From: Phytomonospora sp040655735
GTDB taxonomy: Bacteria; Actinomycetota; Actinomycetes; Mycobacteriales; Micromonosporaceae
Length of the DNA: 64,000 bases
Assembly (NCBI RefSeq): GCF_040655735.1
Contig: NZ_JBFAKK010000002.1
Span: forward strand, 186,001 to 250,000
Direction of reading: 5' to 3'
Each line of letters starts with the position of its first letter. Within the stretch, counting starts at the first letter, position 1. The translations under genes were made by a program, and so were the position numbers. Under the pieces are notes generated by a model. That model made no database searches. It was not told the DNA's origin and worked only from the letters and a program-made list of their open reading frames with translations. Shown one piece after another: positions 52,401 to 61,948 of the stretch.

Positions 52401-52624
52401 CGAGGTCCTTCGAAGAGCAGGCCGGTCGTCAAGGGGACCGGGCGTACCGGATTTGGATCGTACTTGCCCGGGCGCGGCCTTCGGCCCGTCCGATCGGATA
52501 TTTCGGGCGGCCGCGGGGGCGGCGCCGCCCGGTACAACGAGCGGCGGGCGGGCGGGGGAGCGGTGGGGTGATCGGGGTCGCAGCCTCGGCGGAACCACGT
52601 TCCGTACCTCGACGTCCAAGCGGC

Positions 52625-54541
52625 ATGCGTGACACCAAGCCCATGCCCCCCGCAGTGGTGGTGCCCCTCCTCCTCGTCGCGGGGCTCCTCTCCGCCTGCA
52701 CCTCCCGCGAGGACACGGCCGACCTCAGGCCGCCGGTCGACGCGAAACTCGCCTCCTACGACTCCTGCGACCACGCTCTGACGAGCCTGCGCGAGGCGAT
52801 CCTGCCCTACATCGGCCCATGGGGGGTCGACATCGACGGCGGCGGCAACTCCGAGGAGTTCAGCGGGCCCGACGCCGCCGCCGGGGACGCCAAGGGGGCC
52901 GCGCCGGAGTCGGCGACGGACGCCGCGGCGCCCTACTCGACGACGAACGTCCAGGAGGCGGGGATCGACGAGCCCGACATCGTCAAGACCGACGGCAGGC
53001 GCATCCTGACCCTGCGGGACGGCTCCCTGCGCGTGGTCGACACGGCCGGCCGGACGGTCCTGAAGGACATCCCGCTCAACACTCCGGGCGGCGGCATGTA
53101 CTACGGCGCGAGCTCGATGCTGCTGTCGGGTGACAAGGTCCTCGTGCTCAGCCAGGACCAGGCGGTCCACGACCTCCCCGCCGACGCCAACGGCAAGCCC
53201 TGGAACGGCGCCACGGGCCTCCAGATCGCCGTGGTGGACCTCGCGGTGGGCGCGGTCACCGAGACCTTCTCCTTCACCGGCAGCGAGGTCGACACGCGGC
53301 AGTACGGCAGCGTCGTGCGGGTCGTGGCGAGCTCCAGTCCGCAGCTGCGCTTCCCGGAGGGCGACGGGAACGATTCGCCCTCGGTGGCCGCCGCGCGCAA
53401 CCGCGACGCGGTGAACGCGTCCACGATCGGCGACTGGATGCCGCGTTACCGGCACCAGGGCGCCGACGGGCAGGTGAGCGAGGGCACGGTCGGCTGTGAG
53501 TCGATGAGGCACGCCTTCTCGTACTCGGCGACCTCGATGCTCACGGTCTTGACCTTCGACCTCGCCGGCCCGCTCGGGGACGGCGCTCCCGTGTCGATCG
53601 TCGCCGACGGGCAGACGGTTTACGGCTCACCGTCGGCGCTGTACGTCGCCAACGACCGCCGCGCCTTCGCCGCCAAGGCGGCCGAGGCGGGCACCGAGCT
53701 GTACCGCTTCGACGTGTCGCAGCCCGGCCCGCCGGTCTACGCCGCCTCGGGGACCGTGCCCGGTTATGTGCTCAACCAGTACTCGATGTCGGAGTTCGAG
53801 GGCCACCTGCGGGTGGCGACGACGAGCGACCCGTTCTCGATGCGGTCGGGGGCGAAGTCGCACAGCGGCGTCTACGTGTTCAAGCAGGACGGCGAGGGGC
53901 TCGTCGAGGTCGGGCGGGTCGAAGGGCTCGGCAGGGACGAGCAGATCTACGCCGTCCGTTATGTCGGGCCGACGGCCTACGTGGTCACCTTCCGGCAGAC
54001 CGATCCCCTTTATGTGGTGGATCTGTCGGTTCCGGCGGCGCCGAAGGTCGACGGGGAGCTGAAGATCACCGGCTTCTCCTCCTACCTGCACCCGGTCGGG
54101 CCGGGCCGGCTCATCGGGGTCGGGCAGGAGGCGACCGAGACCGGAATGGCGACGGCGGCGCAGATCTCGCTCTTCGACGTGTCGAATCCCGCCGCTCCCG
54201 GCAAGCTCGCCGACTACGAGGTCTCCGGCGCCACATCCGAGGCGCAGTACGACCCGCACGCCTTCCTCTACTGGGAGCCCACGCGGCTGCTGGTGGTGCC
54301 GATCGGGCCGAGCTGGACCTTCGACGACGGCGGGGAGAACCCCGGCGGCGCGCTGCTGCTGCGGGTGGAGGACACCGGACTGACGAAGGTCGGCGTGGTC
54401 GCCCACGAGGGCGCCGATCTCTACGCCTCGACCATCAACCGTTCGCTGATCGTCGGCGAGACACTGTGGACGCTGTCCTACGCGGGGCTGAAGGCCACCG
54501 ATCTGACGGGGAAGACCGAACTGGCCTGGATCGCCGCCTAG
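52625..54541 (+). CDS. beta-propeller domain lipoprotein
   Basis: A 638-aa predicted lipoprotein. ATG 52625 starts a signal peptide with lipobox LLSAC. The family hallmark TTNVQEAGIDEPDIVKTDG marks the secreted beta-propeller (PF09826-type) domain that fills the rest; repeated strands end in VVD or YVVDLSVP. Some such proteins link to cell-surface binding or activity modulation, but no ligand is known. No good ribosome binding site is seen, and the upstream region (52401-52624) is shared with the divergent ddaH gene. A terminator follows. Confidence 0.88.
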   Translation: MRDTKPMPPAVVVPLLLVAGLLSACTSREDTADLRPPVDAKLASYDSCDHALTSLREAILPYIGPWGVDIDGGGNSEEFSGPDAAAGDAKGAAPESATDAAAPYSTTNVQEAGIDEPDIVKTDGRRILTLRDGSLRVVDTAGRTVLKDIPLNTPGGGMYYGASSMLLSGDKVLVLSQDQAVHDLPADANGKPWNGATGLQIAVVDLAVGAVTETFSFTGSEVDTRQYGSVVRVVASSSPQLRFPEGDGNDSPSVAAARNRDAVNASTIGDWMPRYRHQGADGQVSEGTVGCESMRHAFSYSATSMLTVLTFDLAGPLGDGAPVSIVADGQTVYGSPSALYVANDRRAFAAKAAEAGTELYRFDVSQPGPPVYAASGTVPGYVLNQYSMSEFEGHLRVATTSDPFSMRSGAKSHSGVYVFKQDGEGLVEVGRVEGLGRDEQIYAVRYVGPTAYVVTFRQTDPLYVVDLSVPAAPKVDGELKITGFSSYLHPVGPGRLIGVGQEATETGMATAAQISLFDVSNPAAPGKLADYEVSGATSEAQYDPHAFLYWEPTRLLVVPIGPSWTFDDGGENPGGALLLRVEDTGLTKVGVVAHEGADLYASTINRSLIVGETLWTLSYAGLKATDLTGKTELAWIAA

Positions 54542-54550
54542 ACAACCGAT

Positions 54551-54576
54551 CGCCGGGCGCTTTCGGGCGCCCGGCG
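54551..54576 (+). terminator. hairpin terminator
   Basis: Perfect 10-bp stem CGCCGGGCGC / GCGCCCGGCG with a 6-nt loop, followed by CCTTTG, 9 nt after the beta-propeller stop. Confidence 0.85.
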
Positions 54577-54607
54577 CCTTTGCGAGAGGCCGCCCGGCTG
54601 ACAGTAG

Positions 54608-54748
54608 CCAGCCCCACCAGGGCGCGGTTCTAGGTCGCCGTACTGGCCGCCGGGCGGCCCGGCCTGCGCGGCGGTGGCACCGCGCGAGTTCTTGTCACCC
54701 GGCACCGTGGCCACCAAGGCGCACGACACCGGGGACGTCTACTTCTGA
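54608..54748 (+). pseudogene. possible gene remnant
   Basis: A short frame without start codon. Its end (PREFLSPGTVATKAHDTGDV then YF stop) reads like the C-terminus of a real protein and loosely resembles DUF397, whose intact member lies at 55996. It overlaps the 3' end of the next gene on the other strand. It could also be chance. Confidence 0.25.
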
Positions 54749-54999
54749 CCCGCCTCGGCCTCGGCGCGCAGCGCCCGCGACGACACTTCGGCGTCGGCGA
54801 GCTGGCAGAGCTGCCGGACGATGTCGTCGACGGCGTTCTTCAGGTGGAACCCGGCTTCGCGCGCGGAACACACGTCGGACAGCTGGTCGCCCTGGATGTA
54901 GGAGCGCAGCAGCTCGCGCGCGCGGTCCTGAAGGGACTCCAGCGAGTCGATCGCGTTGATCGCCTCACGTGTCGCGTCGTGCTTGAGCCGGGACTTCAT
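54739..54999 (-). CDS. small helical hypothetical protein
   Basis: An 86-aa, charged, helix-forming protein (SRLKHDATREAINAIDSLES; LQDRARELLRSYIQGDQLSD; FHLKNAVDDIVRQLCQLADA). Similar small proteins are common in actinobacteria next to XRE regulators, without known function. ATG 54999 has GGGAG 9 nt upstream. Divergent from the XRE gene, 129 nt apart. No membrane or secretion signals. Confidence 0.7.
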   Translation of the reverse strand: MKSRLKHDATREAINAIDSLESLQDRARELLRSYIQGDQLSDVCSAREAGFHLKNAVDDIVRQLCQLADAEVSSRALRAEAEAGQK

Positions 55000-55128
55000 C
55001 GCACTGCTCCCACCCGAGTGCTCGTGGCTTGGGTCACAGGTAGTCTCACACGACGAATGGCGAAACGCAACTAGCAGACGGAGATTTCGCACTACGTGTC
55101 AGTCTCCATGCTGTGGGAGGATCACGCC

Positions 55129-55986
55129 ATGGCCACCAACACCGTCCGCAGGCGCCGACTCGGCATAGCGCTCCGTGAACATCGGCGCTCGGCCAAGGTC
55201 AGCATGGAGGACGCCGCCGAGGTCATCAGTGTGCACAAGACGACGATCTCGCGCATGGAACGCGGGCAGGCGGCGACCAAGCCCCTGTTCGTGCAGGCCC
55301 TGCTCGAACACTACAAAGTAGACGGTCTCGAAGCGTCCGCCCTGGTGGAACTGGCGAAGGAGGCCAGCCGCCCCGGCTGGTGGCGTGCCTACGCCGGCGT
55401 GGTGGACGAACGGCATCTCGACCACATCGCACTGGAGTCCGAGGCGTCACGGATCTCCACGTGGGAACCGGTCTTGATCCCGGCGCTGCTTCAGACCGAG
55501 GAGTACGCCCGCGCCGTGCTGGAGCGCGCCGGGGTGGAATCACTGACTCACACGCAGATCGACCGTCGTGTGCAGGCCCGCGCCGAACGTCAGGCACGGC
55601 TGCACAGCGACGATCCGCCCGCTCTCTTCGCCATGTTCGACGAAGGCGCTTTGAAGCGTCCCGTCGGGGGTAAAGAAGTACGGAGCGGGCAGCTGGCGCA
55701 CCTGCTCGAGCTCGCCGAGATGCCCAACATCACCATCCAGTTGATCCCCACCTCAGCGGGAGCCCACGCCGGTGTCACCGGTTCGGTCACCCTGCTGGAC
55801 TACGCCAGCGACGAGGATCCGCCCGTGGCGTTCCTTGAAACGGTCGGTGGGGACCTCTACCTGGACGAACCGGGCGAGCTTAAGGTGTGCAGAGCCGTCT
55901 TCGACGCCTTGAGGTCAGATGCCTTGAGTCGGGATGAGACGGTGCAACAGATAGCCCAGCTCGCCGCGGAAAGCGAGCTGGGCTGA
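55129..55986 (+). CDS. XRE-family regulator with DUF5753
   Basis: A 285-aa regulator. The N-terminal HTH (LGIALREHRRSAKVSMEDAA, ISVHKTTISRMERGQ) is followed by a DUF5753 domain (STWEPVLIPALLQTEEYARA, RQARLHSDDPPALFAMFDEG, NITIQLIPTSAGAHAGVTGS). This pairs with DUF397 in hundreds of actinomycete loci related to the WhiJ/AbaA-like group, which affect development. GGAGG precedes ATG 55129. It is operonic with the DUF397 gene (9 nt apart). Confidence 0.92.
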   Translation: MATNTVRRRRLGIALREHRRSAKVSMEDAAEVISVHKTTISRMERGQAATKPLFVQALLEHYKVDGLEASALVELAKEASRPGWWRAYAGVVDERHLDHIALESEASRISTWEPVLIPALLQTEEYARAVLERAGVESLTHTQIDRRVQARAERQARLHSDDPPALFAMFDEGALKRPVGGKEVRSGQLAHLLELAEMPNITIQLIPTSAGAHAGVTGSVTLLDYASDEDPPVAFLETVGGDLYLDEPGELKVCRAVFDALRSDALSRDETVQQIAQLAAESELG

Positions 55987-55995
55987 GAGGAACCA

Positions 55996-56184
55996 ATGGT
56001 GGAGATATATAGAGACTACGCGACGTGGCGCCGCTCGACGCGTAGTGGACAGACCGGTAACTGTGTGGAGGTCGCTGACCTCGGCGTAGGCGTCGGTGTG
56101 CGCGACACGAAGGACCGTGACGGCGGGACTCTCGTGATCAGCGCGGGCGAGTGGGCGAACTTCGTCGACTCGCTGAAGAAGTAG
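55996..56184 (+). CDS. DUF397 small partner protein
   Basis: A 62-aa DUF397 protein. The characteristic elements are WRRSTRSGQTGNCVEVADLG, VGVRDTKDRDGGTLVISAGE and WANFV. It is the cognate small partner of the upstream XRE-DUF5753 regulator; such pairs behave in a toxin/antitoxin-like or inhibitor/regulator manner in Streptomyces. GAGGAACC precedes the ATG. A terminator follows. Confidence 0.92.
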   Translation: MVEIYRDYATWRRSTRSGQTGNCVEVADLGVGVGVRDTKDRDGGTLVISAGEWANFVDSLKK

Positions 56185-56228
56185 GTTCTTCGAAGCACTG
56201 AGCAAGTGGTACGAAACCGTCGAAAAGG

Positions 56229-56260
56229 CCCCCGGTCGGATCATCGGCCGGGGGTTCGTT
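56229..56260 (+). terminator. hairpin terminator
   Basis: 10-bp stem CCCCCGGTCG / CGGCCGGGGG (one wobble) with a 6-nt loop, followed by TTCGTT; 44 nt after the DUF397 stop. Confidence 0.82.
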
Positions 56261-56368
56261 GCGTGATTCATCCACTGTGGACCTATGCGCTCGGGTATGC
56301 GCTCGAAAGGCGATCATGAACGCATACGCCCGCCGGTTCGGCGGGCACCGTCCCTTTGGAGTCCGCTC

Positions 56369-56767
56369 ATGAAACTGACCCGCCGACTGGCCCTGGTGGC
56401 CGCGACCGTCGCCGCGATCGTCCTCGGCAGCGCCGCCGCCGCCCACGCGAGCTCCGACATCGGCTGGGTGACCACCACCGGTACCGGCGGAAAGGCCTAC
56501 TTCGACGCCGATCTGGCCGGCGTCGAGGGCTGGGAGTCGATCACCGTCTGCGACACCTACAGCGATGGCGGAGCCGCGGTGGTGACCCTCTTCGACGACA
56601 CGGACTGGGCACTGAAGGGGACCTTCAAGGACACCGTCAACGACGGCTCCTGCACCACCTACTCGGGGAACTACGTCACCGACGAGCACTACGTCTCCAT
56701 CCAGGTCTGCGTGGTCACCAGTGGAACGCGCAGCCACTGCAGCCAAGAGGTCGGCGGAGTCTCCTAG
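56369..56767 (+). CDS. small secreted protein with four cysteines
   Basis: A 132-aa protein. ATG 56369 (GGAG upstream) gives a Sec signal peptide of ~29 residues (LALVAATVAAIVLGSAAAAH ending at A, then SSDIG). The mature ~103 residues form a beta-rich domain with four cysteines (ITVCDTYSDG, DGSCTTYSG, IQVCVVTSG, HCSQEV), likely two disulfides. No family recognised. It stands alone between two hairpins. Confidence 0.8.
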   Translation: MKLTRRLALVAATVAAIVLGSAAAAHASSDIGWVTTTGTGGKAYFDADLAGVEGWESITVCDTYSDGGAAVVTLFDDTDWALKGTFKDTVNDGSCTTYSGNYVTDEHYVSIQVCVVTSGTRSHCSQEVGGVS

Positions 56768-56789
56768 GACCACGCCGAACGGCCGCGCG

Positions 56790-56822
56790 CCGGAACCCGC
56801 CGCAACCTCGGCCGGGTTCCGG
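56790..56822 (+). terminator. hairpin terminator
   Basis: Perfect 10-bp inverted repeat CCGGAACCCG / CGGGTTCCGG with a 13-nt loop, 23 nt downstream of the secreted-protein gene. Confidence 0.65.
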
Positions 56823-56907
56823 GGCGTTGGGGCCACTGTGGACCGGACGAACACCCACCCTGACGGCGTTCTCCCGTCGCCCGCGCCATAGTCCCCCGAA
56901 ACCGCGA

Positions 56908-56937
56908 AGAGCCCCGGGGCATGTCGCCCGAGGCTCT
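56908..56937 (-). terminator. hairpin terminator
   Basis: AGAGCC-C-CGGG / CCCG-A-GGCTCT stem with one mismatch, 8-nt loop, 15 nt past the stop codon of the convergent YbjN-like gene. Confidence 0.6.
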
Positions 56938-56952
56938 CCACAGTGGACTTCG

Positions 56953-57924
56953 CTACAGGTACATGCCCGTGCGGGGCTCGTCCTCGGGCGCGTCGGTGGC
57001 CGGCTCGAAGAAGCGCCGCCCGCCGAACTTGCCCTGGAGCCGGTCGTCGAGGTCGTCGGCCAGCCGCGTCATCGACTCGACGGCGAGCATCAGGTGGGTC
57101 GGCTGGAAGTCGCGGCCGTACACCGGCACCGAGACCCAGATCGTCCCGCTGAGGTAGTACAGGCGCCCGATCGGCAGGCGCTGGGTGAGCTCCGACAGCT
57201 CCCGGTACAGGCGCTCGTTGGGGTCGACCTCGGTCAGCAGCGGCGAGTACACGTCCACCACGGCGGGCCGGTCGGTCGACTTGATGAACACCATCGCCGA
57301 ACCCGCCCGCAGGCTGATCTCGCCGTTGTCGTCGACGGACAGCCGGTCGGGCTCGGTGCGCTGCATGGCCGCGACGACCTCGCGCACGACCGACCCGAGC
57401 CCGCTGGCCTCGGAGGTGATCGCGCGCGGCTCGGTCGAGGCGGGGATGCTCGGTGCCAGACGCGCGGTGGCCAGCGTCGGGGCCTCGGTGTCGCCGGTGA
57501 AGTCGTAGGTCAGGAACGCCGGGTGGGGCGCGTTGTACATGTCCCGGAAGGTGCGGGTGATGATCTCGGCGAGGTCCTGCGACTCCGACAGCGGCAGGCG
57601 CAGCCCGAAGCGCTCCCCGGCGCCCTCGACGACGCCCGGGGGCTGCCAGCCGAGCGTGACCAGGTGCGCGATGGTCGTCCGGTCGAGGTTCACGCCGTCG
57701 GGCAGGGTGGCGTTGCTGGTGGCGTCGGCGTGCAGCTCCTCGCCCTTGAGGCGCGAGATCTGCACGTCGTAGACGGCCTCCCCGGTTCCGGTGGCCGTCG
57801 GGTCGAGGACCAGCTCGAGATCGCTGCCCTCGGGCAGCTGGCCGATGGCCTCCGCCAGCGCGCCGGTGAACGCCGACCAGGCGGCGTCAACCTTCGCCGC
57901 CAGGTCGGTCCTGGTATCCGCCAC
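56953..57924 (-). CDS. YbjN/CesT-like (TY-Chap) chaperone-fold protein
   Basis: A 323-aa soluble protein. The C-terminal part (VVDVYSPLLTEVDPNERLYR, RLPIGRLYYLSGTIWVSVPV, HLMLAVESMTRLADDL) resembles the YbjN/type III secretion chaperone fold found in actinobacterial ESX/T7SS-linked and other proteins. The N-terminal part is a related domain of the TY-Chap type. GTG 57924 has AGGAGGAG upstream, a very strong ribosome binding site. Role unknown; it may bind peptides. The family assignment is from memory. Confidence 0.68.
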   Translation of the reverse strand: MADTRTDLAAKVDAAWSAFTGALAEAIGQLPEGSDLELVLDPTATGTGEAVYDVQISRLKGEELHADATSNATLPDGVNLDRTTIAHLVTLGWQPPGVVEGAGERFGLRLPLSESQDLAEIITRTFRDMYNAPHPAFLTYDFTGDTEAPTLATARLAPSIPASTEPRAITSEASGLGSVVREVVAAMQRTEPDRLSVDDNGEISLRAGSAMVFIKSTDRPAVVDVYSPLLTEVDPNERLYRELSELTQRLPIGRLYYLSGTIWVSVPVYGRDFQPTHLMLAVESMTRLADDLDDRLQGKFGGRRFFEPATDAPEDEPRTGMYL

Positions 57925-57960
57925 GCCCGCTCCTCCTATAACCCCGACTGCGGCCCCACC

Positions 57961-58998
57961 CTACAAGGACCGGTCATCGGACAGTTCCGCCCGCATCTTG
58001 GGAAGTGACGCGGGGTGCTTGTCGCGGATCCAGTTCAGCAGGCCTTCGCGCACGTGGCAGCGCAGATCCCACACCACGGAGCCGTCGGCGGCCGACACGA
58101 CGGCCCGCAGGCGCATGCGCCCTTCGACGGCCTCGGTCACCTGGAGGTGGACGGTGTCGCCGTCCCAGTACTCGCACTCGCGGACGATGCGCTGGAGCTC
58201 CTCGCGGACGGGTTCGAGGGGGAGGGTGAAGTCGACGTCGAGTTCGACGGTGCCGAGTATGTCGACGGAGCTGCGGGTCCAGGTGTAGAAGGGGTTCTCG
58301 GTGAAGTAGGTGGTGGGCAGCACCAGGCGGCGCTTGTCCCAGATCCGCACGACCACGTAGGTCAGGGTGATCTCCTCGACGTGCCCCCACTCGCCCTCGA
58401 CGACCACGACGTCGCCGATGCGCAGTGCGTCGCCGAAGGCGAGCTGGAGGCCGGCGAACAGTCCTTTGAGCCACGACTGGGCGGCCAGGCCGAGGACGAT
58501 GCCGATGATGCCGGCCGAGGCGAGGATGCTCATGCCGATCGCGCGGACGGTCGGGAAGGTCACCAGGGCGGCGCTGACCGACAGGACGAGGACACCGGCG
58601 ACCGACACGCGCCGTATGAGGATGACCTGGGTGCGGCGGCGGCGCTCCATGGCCGACTCGCCGGGCTTGTCGACGCGTTTCATGACCATGCCCTCGGCGA
58701 CGTGCAGAAGGGCGATGAGCAGCCACGCGACGGTGCCGAAGGTCACCAGGCGCAGGACGAGGTCGACGTGGACCCGCCATTCCCAGTACCAGATGAAGGG
58801 GATGACGATCTGGACGGCGACGAGGGCGAAGGTGATCTGGGCGGGCAGGTAGGCCTCGTCGGCGAGCCGGGCGAGGCTCGAACCGGGTGAGGCGTACTTG
58901 CGGGTGACCCAGCGGGCGGTGGCCACCAGCGCCACCGAGAGCCCGACGGCGAGCAGGACGAGGCCGATGCCCAGCGCGAACTCAGCGAACTCAGACAT
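57961..58998 (-). CDS. MscS-family mechanosensitive ion channel
   Basis: A 345-aa small-conductance channel. Four hydrophobic segments occupy residues ~5-195. The pore helix and Ala/Gly-rich segment (LASAGIIGIVLGLAAQSWLK) leads to the beta domain (LRIGDVVVVEGEWGHVEEIT; TYVVVRIWDKRRLVLPTTYF) typical of MscS. A TAGGTT -10 box (59006-59011, minus strand) lies 7 nt before ATG 58998, so translation is leaderless. It protects cells against hypo-osmotic shock. Shares its short upstream region with the first Cys-rich peptide gene. Confidence 0.92.
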   Translation of the reverse strand: MSEFAEFALGIGLVLLAVGLSVALVATARWVTRKYASPGSSLARLADEAYLPAQITFALVAVQIVIPFIWYWEWRVHVDLVLRLVTFGTVAWLLIALLHVAEGMVMKRVDKPGESAMERRRRTQVILIRRVSVAGVLVLSVSAALVTFPTVRAIGMSILASAGIIGIVLGLAAQSWLKGLFAGLQLAFGDALRIGDVVVVEGEWGHVEEITLTYVVVRIWDKRRLVLPTTYFTENPFYTWTRSSVDILGTVELDVDFTLPLEPVREELQRIVRECEYWDGDTVHLQVTEAVEGRMRLRAVVSAADGSVVWDLRCHVREGLLNWIRDKHPASLPKMRAELSDDRSL

Positions 58999-59057
58999 GC
59001 CCGCCAACCTATAGCGTGCCGTCGGCGGCGCGGAACCGTCAACCGGGCCGCGATCGC

Positions 59058-59282
59058 ATGTGGGACAAGGCTTTCGAGTGGGCGGATTGTCGGATAGGCG
59101 AGAATTGGCGTCCGCGCAAGTTCGGCTCAAGGTTCTTGCGAGCGGTTCGCGACAGTCTGTCGGGGTGGCGCCAAGGGGCGCCCGTCATTCCGGCGACGTG
59201 CCGCGACGTGGACTGCTACCAGCCGGGTTGCTTCCGGATCTGCTGCACCGGTAAACCCTGCGGCCCCTGCGCCTGCCCGTAG
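59058..59282 (+). CDS. cysteine-rich peptide 1
   Basis: A 74-aa peptide from ATG 59058, or 48 aa if it starts at TTG 59136 (AAGG upstream; the resulting MRAVRDSL aligns better with peptide 2). The C-terminal ~27 residues hold eight cysteines: CRDVDC, YQPGC, FRICCTGKPC, GPCACP. The core CyQPGCxRxCCxGKPCGxCxC is shared with peptide 2, 105 nt downstream, while the N-terminal parts differ, a leader/core-like pattern. No signal peptide. Candidate ribosomally synthesised modified peptide, metal-binding or antimicrobial peptide; family unknown to me. A modifying enzyme is not obvious nearby. Confidence 0.6.
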   Translation: MWDKAFEWADCRIGENWRPRKFGSRFLRAVRDSLSGWRQGAPVIPATCRDVDCYQPGCFRICCTGKPCGPCACP

Positions 59283-59290
59283 CCGGGCGC

Positions 59291-59312
59291 CGCTCAAGGT
59301 CGGCTCAAGGTT
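59291..59312 (+). promoter_or_regulatory. 11-bp direct repeats upstream of cysteine-rich peptide 2
   Basis: CGCTCAAGGT (59291-59300) and CGGCTCAAGGTT (59301-59312): the heptamer TCAAGGT repeats with an 11-bp period, one helical turn, as in SARP-type activator sites. CGGCTCAAGGTT also occurs at 59123-59134, just before the alternative start of peptide 1. Confidence 0.5.
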
Positions 59313-59387
59313 TCGGCGGCCTGACCCCGCCATCCTGATCGAGGTGACGCCCACCGGCGTCCGACAGATCGACGAAGGGAATGAGCC

Positions 59388-59543
59388 ATGCGTTCGATGA
59401 CCCGTCTCGCCGACAAACTGGTGAACCGGCTCGCGCCGAAGGCCTCCGCCGCGGCGGCGGAGTGCCCGGTGAAGACCTGTGCGCAGCCTGGCTGCTACCG
59501 GCACTGCTGCCCTGGGAAGCCGTGCGGCGCCTGCTGGTGCTGA
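59388..59543 (+). CDS. cysteine-rich peptide 2
   Basis: A 51-aa peptide. ATG 59388 has GAAGGGA 8 nt upstream. The N-terminal ~25 residues (MRSMTRLADKLVNRLAPKAS) are an amphipathic leader-like helix with an alanine run after it; the C-terminal 26 residues hold eight cysteines (CPVKTC, AQPGC, YRHCCPGKPC, GACWC). Cysteine spacing matches peptide 1 exactly from PGC onward. No Sec signal. It could be a modified-peptide precursor or small metal-binding protein. It lies 98 nt upstream of the molybdopterin oxidoreductase gene. Confidence 0.72.
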   Translation: MRSMTRLADKLVNRLAPKASAAAAECPVKTCAQPGCYRHCCPGKPCGACWC

Positions 59544-59629
59544 GCCGGTTTCGGGCGCCGGGGACCCACGGGCCCCCGGCGCCCTCCGCCCGATGATCGT
59601 TTCCCTTCCCGGGCGCGTCCGTGACGCCG

Positions 59630-59635
59630 TAGGTT
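59630..59635 (+). promoter_or_regulatory. -10 box of leaderless oxidoreductase promoter
   Basis: TAGGTT, 6 nt before ATG 59642, indicating that the oxidoreductase has its own promoter, separate from the peptide gene. Confidence 0.6.
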
Positions 59636-59641
59636 GGGGTC

Positions 59642-61891
<2,250 letters not shown>

Positions 61892-61898
61892 TCACTGC

Positions 61899-61942
61899 AA
61901 GCGCTTAAGGATGTGAGAACCGTCCCTCCGGGGGTCTAGCGT
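61899..61942 (+). promoter_or_regulatory. MFS gene promoter with LacI-like dyad
   Basis: TGCAAGCGCTTAAG contains the dyad AAGCGCTT (61899-61906), the same core as the pectate lyase operator. TAGCGT at 61937-61942 is the -10 box, 6 nt before GTG 61949. The dyad could act at about -45. Confidence 0.5.
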
Positions 61943-61948
61943 GCCGGT

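Noticed and set aside
56274..56952. Repeated CCACTGTGGAC/CCACAGTGGAC sequences as a repeat family
   Set aside because: Three short occurrences between genes, near hairpins, but similar strings also occur in coding DNA; not distinguishable from chance.
59381..59596. Frame overlapping peptide 2 in another phase (ATG 59381)
   Set aside because: The cysteine pattern conserved with peptide 1 lies in the other frame, and the alternative frame lacks similarity to anything nearby.
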